A stretch of DNA of 64,000 bases. Source: an uncultured Oscillospiraceae bacterium. GTDB taxonomy: Bacteria; Bacillota; Clostridia; Oscillospirales; Oscillospiraceae. Below the pieces are notes generated by a model. It did not search any database. It saw only the letters and a program-made list of their open reading frames with translations, and had not been told where the DNA came from. Positions 36,526-45,404 of the stretch are shown one piece after another. Location of the stretch: NCBI GenBank assembly GCA_934597255.1, contig CAKTQV010000003.1, positions 178,773 through 242,772 on the forward strand, in the 5' to 3' direction. The translations under genes were made by a program, and so were the position numbers. Numbering within the stretch: position 1 is the stretch's first letter; each line of letters begins with the position of its first letter.

Positions 36526-37218
36526 ATGGTAAAGCTCTGGCCCGGCGGCCCGCGCTATGTGGACGACCCAGCCTTCAAAATAACCACCGATTCCGTGCTT
36601 CTGGCCGATTTTGCCCTTGGCCGGGCCTTTGACCGCTGCATGGATCTCGGCTGCGGCGGCGGCGTGATCTCCGTGCTGATGCACGACGAGGAGCCGGCCG
36701 CCGTCTTTGACAGTCTTGACATCCGGGCGGAAGCCGTGGAGATATGCCGCCGCAATTACGAGGAAAACGGCGTCCGCGGCGACGTTCTGTGCGCCGACAT
36801 GCGCGACCACCGCGCCATGGGCGGCGCCGGCGAATACGACGTGGTCGTGTGCAACCCACCGTATTTCTACGGCGGAAAGCCCTCGCCCGATCCGGCCCGC
36901 GCGGCCTCGCGCGGCGGCAGCCTGTCCCCGGCGCAGTTCTGCGGCGCGGCGAGCTTCCTGCTGAAAAAGGGCGGGGAGTTCCATCTCGTACATAAGCCGG
37001 AATACCTCACGGATATTTTTGCGGCCATGCGTCTGGCCGACATCGAGCCGAAGCGGCTGCGTCTGGTGGCGCACAAGGCTTCGAGCCAGCCGAGTCTCGT
37101 TCTCATCACGGGCCGGCGCAGCGGCCGTCCGGGACTGGCCGCGCTGCCGCTGCTGATCCTCGCCAACGACGACGGAACGCCCTCGGAGGAAATGAAGGAG
37201 ATTTATCATCGGTCATGA
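36526..37218 (+). CDS. TrmN6-like tRNA1(Val) adenine-N6 methyltransferase
   Basis: A SAM-dependent N6-adenine methyltransferase of 230 residues. The SAM loop DLGCGGGVIS is near residue 41 and the catalytic NPPYFYGG near residue 109. The N-terminal VDDPAFKITTDSVLLADF resembles the TrmN6/YabB family, which methylates A37 of tRNA-Val. Its stop overlaps the start of rsmI by 4 bases, the same yabB-rsmI (yabC) arrangement seen in other Firmicutes. CAGGAGGAGC precedes the ATG. Confidence 0.9.
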   Translation: MVKLWPGGPRYVDDPAFKITTDSVLLADFALGRAFDRCMDLGCGGGVISVLMHDEEPAAVFDSLDIRAEAVEICRRNYEENGVRGDVLCADMRDHRAMGGAGEYDVVVCNPPYFYGGKPSPDPARAASRGGSLSPAQFCGAASFLLKKGGEFHLVHKPEYLTDIFAAMRLADIEPKRLRLVAHKASSQPSLVLITGRRSGRPGLAALPLLILANDDGTPSEEMKEIYHRS

Positions 37219-38054
37219 GCGGCACCTTATATCTTGTCGGCACGCCCATCGGCAATCTGTCCGACCTGTCTCCGCGCGCCAAACAGATCCTGGCCTCCGT
37301 GGATTTCATCGCCGCGGAGGATACGCGCGTCTCTCTCAAGCTTCTCAACCACTTCGATATCCGCAGGCCCCTCGTCAGCTACCACGAGCACAACCGCGCC
37401 CAGTCCGGCGAGAAGATCCTCGCGCGGCTGCTGGCAGGCGAAAGCTGCGCGCTCGTGACGGACGCGGGCATGCCGGCCATCTCCGACCCCGGCGAGGATC
37501 TGGTGCGGCTGTGCGCGGAGCATGACGTGACCGTTTCGCCGGTCCCCGGGCCGAGCGCCTGCATCGCGGCGCTGGCCGCCTCCGCCCTGCCGACGCAGCG
37601 CTTCTGCTTTGAGGGCTTTCTGTCCACGGCGAAGAAAAGCCGCGCCGAGCATCTGCGCGAGCTGAAGGACGAAAAGCGGACGATGATATTCCACGAAGCG
37701 CCGCACAAGCTCGTGCGCACGCTGGCGGATATGCTCGCCGCCTGGGGCGACCGCGACGTCGCCGTGTGCCGGGAGCTGACGAAGCTGCACGAGCAGTTTT
37801 TCCGCTGCACGCTGTCCGAGGCGCTGGCCTATTATGAACAGAACCCGCCGAAGGGCGAGTTCGTTCTCGTCATCCGCGGCGCAGAGGAGGCGGCCGCGCC
37901 GGAAATGACGCGCGCCGAGGCGCTGGAGCTGGTCAAACGGCTCCGCGGCGAGGGCATGCGCCTGAAGGACGCCTGCCGCGAGGCGGCGGAGGCCGCCGGT
38001 CTTGCCACAAACGAACTGTATCAGGCCGCGCTGCGCGAGAGCAGCGGGGACTGA
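37215..38054 (+). CDS. rsmI: 16S rRNA (cytidine1402-2'-O)-methyltransferase RsmI
   Basis: Methylates the 2'-OH of C1402 in 16S rRNA. The 279-residue protein starts MSGTLYLVGTPIGNLSDLS, has AAEDTRVSLKLL near residue 34, LVTDAGMPAISDPG near residue 80 and PSACIAALAASAL near residue 113, all standard for this tetrapyrrole-methylase-fold family. Translationally coupled to the upstream methyltransferase. Confidence 0.96.
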   Translation: MSGTLYLVGTPIGNLSDLSPRAKQILASVDFIAAEDTRVSLKLLNHFDIRRPLVSYHEHNRAQSGEKILARLLAGESCALVTDAGMPAISDPGEDLVRLCAEHDVTVSPVPGPSACIAALAASALPTQRFCFEGFLSTAKKSRAEHLRELKDEKRTMIFHEAPHKLVRTLADMLAAWGDRDVAVCRELTKLHEQFFRCTLSEALAYYEQNPPKGEFVLVIRGAEEAAAPEMTRAEALELVKRLRGEGMRLKDACREAAEAAGLATNELYQAALRESSGD

Positions 38055-38086
38055 GGAAAGGATTTATTTTCAAAAAGTAGACTGAA

Positions 38087-39442
38087 ATGAAAAAGGAAGC
38101 CGTTTCCCTGACGGAAGGCCCCATCGCGCGCGGGCTGATCGCGTTCGCCTTCCCCATTTTCCTGTCCAATCTGTTTCAGCAGCTTTACAACTCCATCGAC
38201 GCCGCCGTGGTCGGCTCGTTCGCCGGCGACGAGGCGCTGGCGGCCGTGGGCTCCACCGGCTCGCTCATCAATCTTCTCATCGGCCTGTTTCTCGGTCTGG
38301 CCACCGGCGCGGGCATCCTTTATTCCATGCACTACGGCGCGGGCGACTGGCAGGGACTGAAAAAGATCATTGACGGCGCCATGTTCCTGTCCGCGGCGAC
38401 GGGCGCGGCCATCAGCGTGCTCGGCTTCATCTTTTCGCGTCCGATGCTCGTCTGGGTCGCCACGCCGGACAACGTGCTCGATCTGAGCGTGTCGTATCTG
38501 CGCATCTATCTGGCCGGGACGGTCATCACGATGATATACAACGTCGGCGCGGGACTGCTGCGGGCCGAGGGCGATTCCCGGCGGCCGCTTCTGTATCTCG
38601 CGGCCGGCGGGCTGACCAATCTGGTGCTGGATCTGCTGTTCGTGGCCGTGTTCGACATGGGCGTGACCGGCGCCGCGCTGGCCACCGTGCTGGCGCAGCT
38701 CGTCAGCGCCGTGCTGGTCGTGCGGCGGCTGATGCGCCTGGACGAGCGCTACCGCTTCCGCCCGCTGCATCTGAAGCTCGACGGGCTGACGCTGTGGGAT
38801 CTGACGCGCATCTCCGTTCCCTGCGGCCTGCAAAGCTCGATGTTCAACATCGCAAATCTTCTCGTGCAGGCGGACATCAACTCCTTCGGCTCCGTGGCCA
38901 TGGCCGGCTGCGCCGCCTACAGCAAGATCGACGGCTTTATCTATATGCCCACCTCGGCGCTGTCGCTGGCGCTTTCGACCTACGTCGGCCAGAACATCGG
39001 CGCCGGAAAATACAGCCGCATCGGAAAGGGCATCCGCACGGCCCTGCTGGCCGCGCTCGCCATGGTCGTGCTCACGGCCGGGTGCGTGCTTCTGTTCTGC
39101 CGGCAGCTCATCGGCCTGTTCACAACGGACGCCGACGCCCAGGCCTTTGCCATCAAGGAGATGTGGTTCCTTGCTCCGTTTGCGTGGACGTTCGTGTTTT
39201 CGGACATTTTCGGCGGGGCGATCCGCGGCGCCGGCGACGCCATGAAGGTCACGGTCGTTTCGGCCTCGTGCATCTGCGTGTTCCGCGTGGTCTGGCTGGT
39301 CGCCATGCTGCATTTCTTCCGCGACATCCGCGTGGTGTTCGTGTGCTATCCCCTCTCCTGGATACTCAGCTCCATCGCCATGACGCTTCTGTATCTCTGC
39401 GGAAACGGGATGCGCAAAACCATGAAAAAAAGCGCGGCCTGA
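38087..39442 (+). CDS. MATE family efflux transporter (second)
   Basis: A 451-residue MATE exporter with 12 hydrophobic segments. PIFLSNLFQQLYNSIDAAVVGSF near residue 24, read here in two parts, and AAYSKIDGFIYMPTSALSLA near residue 275 are typical. It is 32 bases after rsmI on the same strand; the ribosome site is weak (GGAAAGGA lies too far upstream), so the true start may differ. It shares little sequence with the other MATE protein at 30842-32161. Substrate unknown. Confidence 0.9.
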   Translation: MKKEAVSLTEGPIARGLIAFAFPIFLSNLFQQLYNSIDAAVVGSFAGDEALAAVGSTGSLINLLIGLFLGLATGAGILYSMHYGAGDWQGLKKIIDGAMFLSAATGAAISVLGFIFSRPMLVWVATPDNVLDLSVSYLRIYLAGTVITMIYNVGAGLLRAEGDSRRPLLYLAAGGLTNLVLDLLFVAVFDMGVTGAALATVLAQLVSAVLVVRRLMRLDERYRFRPLHLKLDGLTLWDLTRISVPCGLQSSMFNIANLLVQADINSFGSVAMAGCAAYSKIDGFIYMPTSALSLALSTYVGQNIGAGKYSRIGKGIRTALLAALAMVVLTAGCVLLFCRQLIGLFTTDADAQAFAIKEMWFLAPFAWTFVFSDIFGGAIRGAGDAMKVTVVSASCICVFRVVWLVAMLHFFRDIRVVFVCYPLSWILSSIAMTLLYLCGNGMRKTMKKSAA

Positions 39443-39458
39443 GCCGCCGTGCCTTACA

Positions 39459-39486
39459 GGGAGTCTGCCCCGGCAGGCTCCCTTTT
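39459..39486 (+). terminator. Terminator after the second MATE gene
   Basis: GGGAGTCTGCC/GGCAGGCTCCC stem followed by TTTTC, 17 bases after the stop. Confidence 0.8.
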
Positions 39487-39504
39487 CGCATCCGCGGGGA
39501 AAAG

Positions 39505-39536
39505 CGGAAGGACGCGGCTTCGGCCGCGTCCTTCCG
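39505..39536 (-). terminator. Terminator of the RelQ-like gene
   Basis: A perfect 14-bp stem CGGAAGGACGCGGC with its complement and a 4-base loop; on the minus strand it is followed by CTTTTC. Confidence 0.82.
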
Positions 39537-39558
39537 TAAAGTCCTATCCTTCCGGCGC

Positions 39559-40218
39559 TCACGGACGCTCCCCGCCCGCCTCCGCCGCCTTGATGCGCTG
39601 GTACATGTCCTGCATCTGCCGGTCGATCTCGGCGATCTTTCCGGCGCAGGCAAGCATTTCCTCGTTGATGCCCGCCGGGAGCGCGGACTTGTCCGTTTTA
39701 TAGCGGATATCGTGCTCCAGACTGGCCCAGAAATCCATGGCGATCGTGCGTATCTGCACCTCGGCCGTCACATATTCCGTCCGGTCGGACAGATACACGG
39801 GCATGCGGATATCCAGATGCAGCGAGCGGTAGCCGTTGTAATTCGGCGTGCGGATATAGTCCTGCCGCTTGACGATCTCCAGATCGGTCTGCCGCTCCAC
39901 CATCTCCGCGACCCGGTACACGTCGTCGATATAGCTGCACACCACGCGAACGCCGGCAATGTCGTTGACGCTGCGCCTGGCCGAGCCGATGCTGACGGGA
40001 AGCCCCTTTTTCGACAGCTTCGCCGCGATGCTTTCCGGCGATTTCACGCGGCTTTCGATATGGTGGATGGGATTGCGGTCATACAGCACGCTGAATTCGT
40101 CGTTGAGTATCTCAAACTTGAGCGTAAGCTGCTTCACCGCCGAATCGTACAGATTCTTCATCACCAGAAACTCCCGCAACGCGCCGTGAAGCGCCGTTTT
40201 CGCGTCTGCCTCGTTCAA
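39559..40218 (-). CDS. Small alarmone synthetase (RelQ/YjbM-type GTP pyrophosphokinase)
   Basis: Makes (p)ppGpp from ATP and GDP/GTP. Only the synthetase domain is present in 219 residues; there is no HD hydrolase or TGS/ACT region. Motifs: VLYDRNPIHHIESRVKSPES near residue 43, shown in part, DIAGVRVVCSYIDDVY near residue 85, and IRTPNYNGYRSLHL near residue 120, with EVQIRTIAMDFWASLEH after it. I place the start at the TTG at 40218 after AAGGGGG, because the promoter's -10 box lies inside the longer ATG-initiated frame. Confidence 0.92.
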   Translation of the reverse strand: MNEADAKTALHGALREFLVMKNLYDSAVKQLTLKFEILNDEFSVLYDRNPIHHIESRVKSPESIAAKLSKKGLPVSIGSARRSVNDIAGVRVVCSYIDDVYRVAEMVERQTDLEIVKRQDYIRTPNYNGYRSLHLDIRMPVYLSDRTEYVTAEVQIRTIAMDFWASLEHDIRYKTDKSALPAGINEEMLACAGKIAEIDRQMQDMYQRIKAAEAGGERP

Positions 40219-40245
40219 CGCCGCCGCCCCCTTTTTCTTTTGTCC

Positions 40246-40274
40246 AGTATAGCACAGCGCGCCCGCGCGCACAA
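40246..40274 (-). promoter_or_regulatory. Promoter for the RelQ-like gene
   Basis: Minus strand TTGTGC (40274-40269), 17 bases, TATACT (40251-40246) with a TGC extension. Confidence 0.75.
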
Positions 40275-40294
40275 GCGCCGCGTCGCCGTCCGGC

Positions 40295-40323
40295 TTTACG
40301 CCGCGGCGGCGGCGTGCTATAAT
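40295..40323 (+). promoter_or_regulatory. Promoter for the LysR pair
   Basis: Plus strand TTTACG (40295-40300), 17 bases, TATAAT (40318-40323) with a TGC extension; back to back with the RelQ promoter. Confidence 0.72.
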
Positions 40324-40359
40324 CGCCTTGACCCCGTTTCAGAAAGGAGGCGCCGTCTC

Positions 40360-41205
40360 TTGAAGGATCAGCACATCGTATGCTTCCTCGCCGCCGCCAG
40401 AACGCAGAACATCTCGCTGGCCGCGCAGGAGCTTCACATGAGCCAGCAGGCCGTCAGCCGCAGTCTCCGGCTTCTGGAGGAGGAGCTGGGCTTTGCGCTT
40501 CTGCACCGCCGCAACGACGGCATCCAGCTCACGGAGACCGGCCGGCGCTACTTCGAGCTGTTCCATGATTTCAGCCGCCGTCTCCACGAGGCCGCCTCCT
40601 TCTCCGTGTCCGAGCCGAATCTGGTCCGCATCGGCTGGGGCGACTGGACAGGCTGTCCGGAGCCGCTTCTGGCCCGGATGCGCGCCTGTGCCGCGGCCGA
40701 GCCCGCCGTGCGCTTCCGCCTGCTGGCCGGGCCGATCGCGGACATTCTGGACGGGCCCGATCTGGACATCGTGCTGGCCACGGAGCAGATCCCCATTCCG
40801 CCCGCCGCGCAGGCGCGCGTGCGGACGGTCTCCCGGCTCCCGATCTTTCTCGTGCGCGGCCGGAACGCGCCGGACGAGTCCGGCGGGCGGCGGCTGCCGC
40901 ATCTGGAAAGTCTGGATCTGGAACGGGACCGGGACGCGGCCGCGCGGCGCATCCGGCGGCGCTATGAGCTTCTCGGTCTGCCGCCCAGGCCCATCGAGCT
41001 GCTGCCGAACCTCGCCTCCGTATTCGCGCAGGTCCAGCTCGGCGCCGGCGTGTGCTTCTCCCCTCCGAACGAATTCATCCGGGACACGCAGCGCTTCGCG
41101 GCGCAGCCGCTGGACTGGACGCTCCGGCTGTGCGCTCTTTTGAGGGAAAACGCCTCGGCCGCCGCCGCGGACTTCTGGTCGCAGCTTGAGGAGGTGCAGC
41201 CATGA
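40360..41205 (+). CDS. LysR family transcriptional regulator (first of a pair)
   Basis: A 281-residue LysR-type regulator. The winged helix-turn-helix fills residues 1-60 (AARTQNISLAAQELHMSQQAVSRSL in two parts), followed by a shortish effector domain with GIGW-like strands and VQLGAGVCFSPPNEF near residue 230. The start is TTG at 40360 with AGAAAGGAGG nine bases upstream. Its stop overlaps the next LysR gene by four bases. The convergent TRAP/NTF2 cluster is a plausible target, but no operator was identified. Confidence 0.88.
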   Translation: MKDQHIVCFLAAARTQNISLAAQELHMSQQAVSRSLRLLEEELGFALLHRRNDGIQLTETGRRYFELFHDFSRRLHEAASFSVSEPNLVRIGWGDWTGCPEPLLARMRACAAAEPAVRFRLLAGPIADILDGPDLDIVLATEQIPIPPAAQARVRTVSRLPIFLVRGRNAPDESGGRRLPHLESLDLERDRDAAARRIRRRYELLGLPPRPIELLPNLASVFAQVQLGAGVCFSPPNEFIRDTQRFAAQPLDWTLRLCALLRENASAAAADFWSQLEEVQP

Positions 41206-42113
41206 ACGACACACAGCTCCGTGCTTTTCTGGCCGCGGCGCGCACGCTGAATTTCTCCGCCGCCGCCGAACAGCTCTATCTTCAGCCGCAGACTGTCAGC
41301 AAATACGTTTTACAGCTTGAGCGCGAGCTGGACGCGCCGCTGTTTTCCCGACGCACGGGCCGTCTGGAGCTGACCAACGCCGGACGGCTGTACCGGGAGC
41401 TGTTCGCCCGCTCGCTGGACGAGCTTTCCTCGCTCGCGCGCTACAACACCGATTCCGTCCACCGGCTGCGCCGCCGCTTCCGGCTCGGCCTGTCCTCCTG
41501 GCTCAGCATCCAGAACCCGCTGGGCGACGCGCTCTCCTCCTTTTTCGCGCAGCAGCCGCAGCTCATGCCGACGGTACGGCTGCTGGACAATCTGGAGCTG
41601 CGGAGGGCGTTTGACTGCGACGAACTGGATCTGGTCATCCTGTCCAGCGATTTTTTCAGCCCCTCCGTGGATACGGACTTCTGTACGCTCGCGCCGGAAT
41701 GCCTGTCCCTGTACGCGCCGGACTGGGTGGAGGGCGACCGCATCGACCCCGAATGCTGGCAGCTGCCCTATCTTCAGTGCGCCGCGTGGGAGTGGAGCTA
41801 TCTGGAATGGCAGCACATCAGCCGCTCCGTTTTAAGCGAAAGTGACCAGCGCCCGCCCAAGCTGATCCTTCTGCCGAACACCAACACAATCCGCAGCGTG
41901 ATGCGGCTGCGGCAGAGCGTCGCGGTCACGGACCGCTTTTTCGGCATTCTCCGGGACATCCCCGGCCTGCGCTGCTTCCCCATGGACATCCGGCCGAACG
42001 TCGTGGCCGTGTGGAAAAAATACAACGAATCGCCCCTGATCCCCGAGCTGACGGATTTTGTCCGGGCCTACTTTTCGCCCGGCGGGCCGGGCTTCGATCA
42101 TATCTCGACCTGA
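41202..42113 (+). CDS. LysR family transcriptional regulator (second of a pair)
   Basis: A 303-residue LysR-type regulator. The helix-turn-helix includes LRAFLAAARTLNFSAAAEQL and PQTVSKYVLQLE in the first 45 residues, then LFSRRTGRLELTNAGRLYRE. The effector domain is tryptophan-rich around residue 190. Translation is coupled to the first LysR through an ATGA overlap behind GGAGG. The two proteins are clearly different in sequence, so this is not a recent duplication. Confidence 0.9.
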   Translation: MNDTQLRAFLAAARTLNFSAAAEQLYLQPQTVSKYVLQLERELDAPLFSRRTGRLELTNAGRLYRELFARSLDELSSLARYNTDSVHRLRRRFRLGLSSWLSIQNPLGDALSSFFAQQPQLMPTVRLLDNLELRRAFDCDELDLVILSSDFFSPSVDTDFCTLAPECLSLYAPDWVEGDRIDPECWQLPYLQCAAWEWSYLEWQHISRSVLSESDQRPPKLILLPNTNTIRSVMRLRQSVAVTDRFFGILRDIPGLRCFPMDIRPNVVAVWKKYNESPLIPELTDFVRAYFSPGGPGFDHIST

Positions 42114-42116
42114 AAG

Positions 42117-42159
42117 CAAAACGGTGCCGGCCGTCCCCCGCGGGGAACAGCCGGCACCG
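42117..42159 (-). terminator. Terminator ending the TRAP/NTF2 operon
   Basis: Minus strand 10-bp stem CGGTGCCGGC/GCCGGCACCG (42159-42150 with 42131-42122) and TTTTGCTTTC after it. Confidence 0.78.
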
Positions 42160-42165
42160 CCGGTT

Positions 42166-42825
42166 TCAGCCGATGATCGGCTCCAGCTCGTCGAAGCTCT
42201 GATACGCCTGGGGGATGACCGGCTCGTTGAACGGGTACATCGCCTTCAGATCGTAGTCATAGCGGGGCGCCGTGGGCGCGCGGTCGGGATGAACCTCGCC
42301 GACGCCGAAATCCTTGTCCTTTTCCGTGAACGGAACGTCGTAGGGCGTGAGGAAAACGGGGTACAGCTTCATATGCCATATACGCCAGCCCTCGGGCATG
42401 CGGATGAAGTCCACCGCGTACTTGCTCATGCACCACATGGCCGTTCCCCGGACGGCCTCCACGCCCGGCGATATCCACGCGCCGCGGGCGGTCCTGCCGT
42501 CGCCGGCGACCTCCAGCCGGCAGGTCGTCATGGGGTGGATGAACATGCAGCCCTCCAGCTCCTCCAGCGCCTCCGGGGCGCTGCGGTCCGTGTGGTCCTC
42601 CAGATAGCAGCGGCACACGCCGCTGTAGCCGTCGTAAACGCCCCACGGCATCTCCAGGCAGGAGTCCTCCCGGTCGGCCCAGAGCTGCATATACTCCCTG
42701 AGCCGGTGCGCCGAGCCGAGATAGGAATACGTCGCCATCAGGTTTTCACATTCGCGCGCCGCCTTCAGCCGCTCGTTTTCCGCCTTGAGCGCCTCCAGCT
42801 CCTGCGCAAGCTGTTCCAGTGTCAT
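42166..42825 (-). CDS. NTF2/SnoaL-like protein A of the TRAP cluster
   Basis: A 219-residue protein with a short N-terminal coiled-coil-like stretch (LAQELEALKAENERLK) and an NTF2/SnoaL-like alpha+beta domain. It shares with three neighbours the pattern ATYSYLGSA...LREYMQLWAD near residue 30, AGDGRTARGAWIS near residue 112, a KYAVDF-x-GWRIWHMKL block near residue 140 and a proline-tyrosine tail. The family includes SnoaL cyclases, limonene-epoxide hydrolases and BaiE dehydratases; catalytic chemistry cannot be assigned. I start at the ATG of MTLEQLAQE, eight bases from AGGGAG. Last gene of the cluster, after a hairpin behind dctP. Confidence 0.75.
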   Translation of the reverse strand: MTLEQLAQELEALKAENERLKAARECENLMATYSYLGSAHRLREYMQLWADREDSCLEMPWGVYDGYSGVCRCYLEDHTDRSAPEALEELEGCMFIHPMTTCRLEVAGDGRTARGAWISPGVEAVRGTAMWCMSKYAVDFIRMPEGWRIWHMKLYPVFLTPYDVPFTEKDKDFGVGEVHPDRAPTAPRYDYDLKAMYPFNEPVIPQAYQSFDELEPIIG

Positions 42826-42849
42826 ATTATTCATTCTCCCTGTTTCAAA

Positions 42850-42870
42850 GGCCCCGGAGTGTCCGGGGCC
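42850..42870 (-). terminator. Intercistronic hairpin after the dctP-like gene
   Basis: A perfect 9-bp stem GGCCCCGGA/TCCGGGGCC with a 3-base loop followed only by TTTG. A partial terminator or mRNA-stabilising hairpin that would set different levels for the binding protein and protein A. Confidence 0.55.
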
Positions 42871-42889
42871 CTGTGTTTTCAACGCGGCC

Positions 42890-44056
42890 TTACACGCCGT
42901 ATTCGTCCAGCAGCTCCTGCATGTCGAAGCCAAGATAGTCGAACGTGGCCTCCATGATCATGTTGTAGTTATCCAGCTGGCCAAGATTCTTCGCCAGATC
43001 GAGATAGGACTGATACGTCACGGCGAGCTGGACCTTCAGCTTCGTCAGATCGTCCTCCTCCGTGAAGTAGCCGACGGTGCAGCCGGCGTCCTCAAGGGTC
43101 TGGATCCAGCCGTCGACCAGCGTCTGGTAGTATTCCATCTCCCATTCGATGGTCTCGTCCACGCAGCGCTGCAGCAGCGCCTGCTGCGCCTCGGTCAGAC
43201 TGTTCCAGCGGTCGCGGTTGAAGGTGAAGAAGTTCGCCGTGGAGCTTTCCGTGCAGATGAGGATGTAGGGTGCGACCTCGTACCACTTATAGGCGACGAC
43301 CGCGGACAGAGACGAGCCGCTGCAGTCGATCAGACCGCGGGACAGGCCCTCGTAAACGTCGGCGATGGTCGTGCTGACGATGTTCAGGCCCATGGCGGCG
43401 TAGGAGGCGGAGCCGAAGTCCGTGCCGTAGTTCATGCCCTGCATGTCCGCATAGCTGGCGCAGGGCTTCGTGCTCACGTTGGCAATCAGGCCGGAGGTCT
43501 GCACGCCCAGGATCTTCACGCCAGCCTCCTCGGCCTGCTGCTCGCACAGCGCGGCGGTCTCGGGATTTTCAAAGAAGATGTAGTTGCACACGTCCATCGC
43601 CTCGTTCATGTCGCGGCCGGACACGGCGGTGTTCCAGTACAGCAGCTGCTCCAGCGCCGTATCCTGCAGAATGGTGCAGAAGTCGGCCGCGCCGCTGGAG
43701 ACATAGCCGAATTCCTCCGGCACGGTGCAGAAGGTGCCGCCGAAATAGCGGTTGAAGGTGATGTTCCCGCCGCTCTCCTCCTCCACCAGATCGCAGAAGT
43801 GCGAAATGCAGATGGCGGCAAAGTCATTTTCCGCGAAGGCGTTGATGGCCGTCAGAACGACGGGCTCGCCCAGATCCTCCTCCGCGGGAGCCGTTTTATC
43901 CTCCGCTTCGGCCGGCTCCGAGGCCGCCTCGGCGGGCGCTTCCGCCGCCGGCTCCTGCGTGTCGGGCGTCGTTTCCGCCTGCTTCGAGCCGCAGGCGCAC
44001 AGCGTCAGCAGCATGGCCAGCGCGAGGATCAGAGAAAGAACTTTTGTCAGTTTCAT
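42890..44056 (-). CDS. TRAP transporter substrate-binding lipoprotein (DctP family)
   Basis: The extracytoplasmic binding protein of a tripartite ATP-independent periplasmic (TRAP) transporter, 388 residues. A lipoprotein signal MKLTKVLSLILALAML...LCACGS (lipobox cysteine at about residue 20) is followed by an acidic alanine-rich linker. The mature domain reads VVLTAINAFAENDFAAICISHFCD, shown here in outline, and has YAAMGLNIVSTTIADVYEGL near residue 215, typical of DctP. TRAP binders usually take carboxylates such as C4-dicarboxylates, keto acids or sialic acid. Preceded by AGGAGG. Confidence 0.93.
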   Translation of the reverse strand: MKLTKVLSLILALAMLLTLCACGSKQAETTPDTQEPAAEAPAEAASEPAEAEDKTAPAEEDLGEPVVLTAINAFAENDFAAICISHFCDLVEEESGGNITFNRYFGGTFCTVPEEFGYVSSGAADFCTILQDTALEQLLYWNTAVSGRDMNEAMDVCNYIFFENPETAALCEQQAEEAGVKILGVQTSGLIANVSTKPCASYADMQGMNYGTDFGSASYAAMGLNIVSTTIADVYEGLSRGLIDCSGSSLSAVVAYKWYEVAPYILICTESSTANFFTFNRDRWNSLTEAQQALLQRCVDETIEWEMEYYQTLVDGWIQTLEDAGCTVGYFTEEDDLTKLKVQLAVTYQSYLDLAKNLGQLDNYNMIMEATFDYLGFDMQELLDEYGV

Positions 44057-44087
44057 CTTGGGATTCCTCCTGTTTAATAAAAGTTTT

Positions 44088-45404
44088 TTATACACCGGCG
44101 CCCAGCGCACGGGGAAGCCATAGGATGATGTCCGGGACGAACACGGCGATCACGGCCGCGGCCAGCATGGCGATCACGAAGGGCAGAACGCCCTTGAATA
44201 TCTTCGTCGGACTTTCCCGCAGAACGCTCGCCACCGTGAACACGGCCAGCCCCATGGGCGGCGTGATGCAGCCGAGCTCCGCGCACAGGACCAGGATCAC
44301 GCAGATAACGAAGGGATTGAAGCCAAGGCCCGTGAGCAGCGGGAAGATGATGGGGACCGTGATAATGATGATGGACATGCAGTCCATGATGCACCCGCAG
44401 ATGCCGTAGAAAACGATGATGGCCAGAAATACGATGGACGGCGGCAGGCCGATGCCGGCAATGAAGTCGATGATGCACTGCGCCATGCCGGTGATGGCGA
44501 TCAGACGGCTGAATATCTGGCCGCCGAGCATGATCAGGTAAAGCCCGGCGAACATCTGCGTCGAATCCCAGAAGCTGGCCATGATCTCCTTGAACTTCAT
44601 GCCCTTGGCCAGCGCATAGATCACGACGACGCACGTCGCCACCGCGCCGCCGACCGTGGCCGTGAACCAGCCGAAGAACGCGCCGCCGACGATGAACAGG
44701 AACAGAAGCAGGATCGGCCCGAGAAGCTTGAGCGTCACCAGCCGCTCCTTCCATGTGACGGAGCGGTCCGCCGCCGTCACCTCCGGCGCCTTGGAGGGCT
44801 TGAGCTTGAGCGTGATGAAGATCAGCACGAACATCGTCAGAACCAGCAGCAGACCGCCGGACGTACCGGCGATGAGCGAGGTGCCGATGGATATGTCCGT
44901 CAGGATGCAGAAGGTCAGGATGGACGTGCTCGGCGGGATCAGCGACGACAGCGCGCCCGCCGCCGAGATGCAGCCGTAGGACAGCGACTCGTCGTAGCCG
45001 GATTTTTTCAGCTCCGGCGCGGCGATGCGGCTGAAAACGATGGTGCCGGCCGAGGAAATGCCGGAGCAGGCGCCGAACACGGCGTTGGCTCCCACGACGG
45101 CGTAGAGAAGGCCGCCGCGAAACCGGCCCAGCCACTTTTTCGCGCTGGTGAACGTGCCGGCCGCGATGCCCGTTTCACCGGCCAGAACGCCGACGAGCAT
45201 AAACAGCGGCATGACCGTGAAGGTATAGTTCGCGCTGAGCGTGAAGATGCCGTTTGTGAACTGCTGCGCCAGGATCGGCATGCCGCCGACCAGATATAGG
45301 CCGGCCGCGGCGAATACGATCACGGAGTAGCACACGGGAACGCCGATGAACACGAACAGGATCATGGCAAAAAATGCGAGAAAACCGATCGTCAGCGGGG
45401 TCAT
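44088..45404 (-). CDS. TRAP transporter large permease (DctM family)
   Basis: The ion-coupled transmembrane subunit, 438 residues with about 12 hydrophobic segments. Typical DctM features are FFAMILFVFIGVPVCYSV near the start, GACSGISSAGTIVFSRIAAPELKKSGYD near residue 120, read in parts, SLIPPSTSILTFCILTD and the C-terminal ELGCITPPMGLAVFTV. The start ATG overlaps the dctQ-like stop (ATGA) behind AAAAGGAGGG. Forms the transporter with the DctP and DctQ subunits on either side. Confidence 0.96.
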   Translation of the reverse strand: MTPLTIGFLAFFAMILFVFIGVPVCYSVIVFAAAGLYLVGGMPILAQQFTNGIFTLSANYTFTVMPLFMLVGVLAGETGIAAGTFTSAKKWLGRFRGGLLYAVVGANAVFGACSGISSAGTIVFSRIAAPELKKSGYDESLSYGCISAAGALSSLIPPSTSILTFCILTDISIGTSLIAGTSGGLLLVLTMFVLIFITLKLKPSKAPEVTAADRSVTWKERLVTLKLLGPILLLFLFIVGGAFFGWFTATVGGAVATCVVVIYALAKGMKFKEIMASFWDSTQMFAGLYLIMLGGQIFSRLIAITGMAQCIIDFIAGIGLPPSIVFLAIIVFYGICGCIMDCMSIIIITVPIIFPLLTGLGFNPFVICVILVLCAELGCITPPMGLAVFTVASVLRESPTKIFKGVLPFVIAMLAAAVIAVFVPDIILWLPRALGAGV

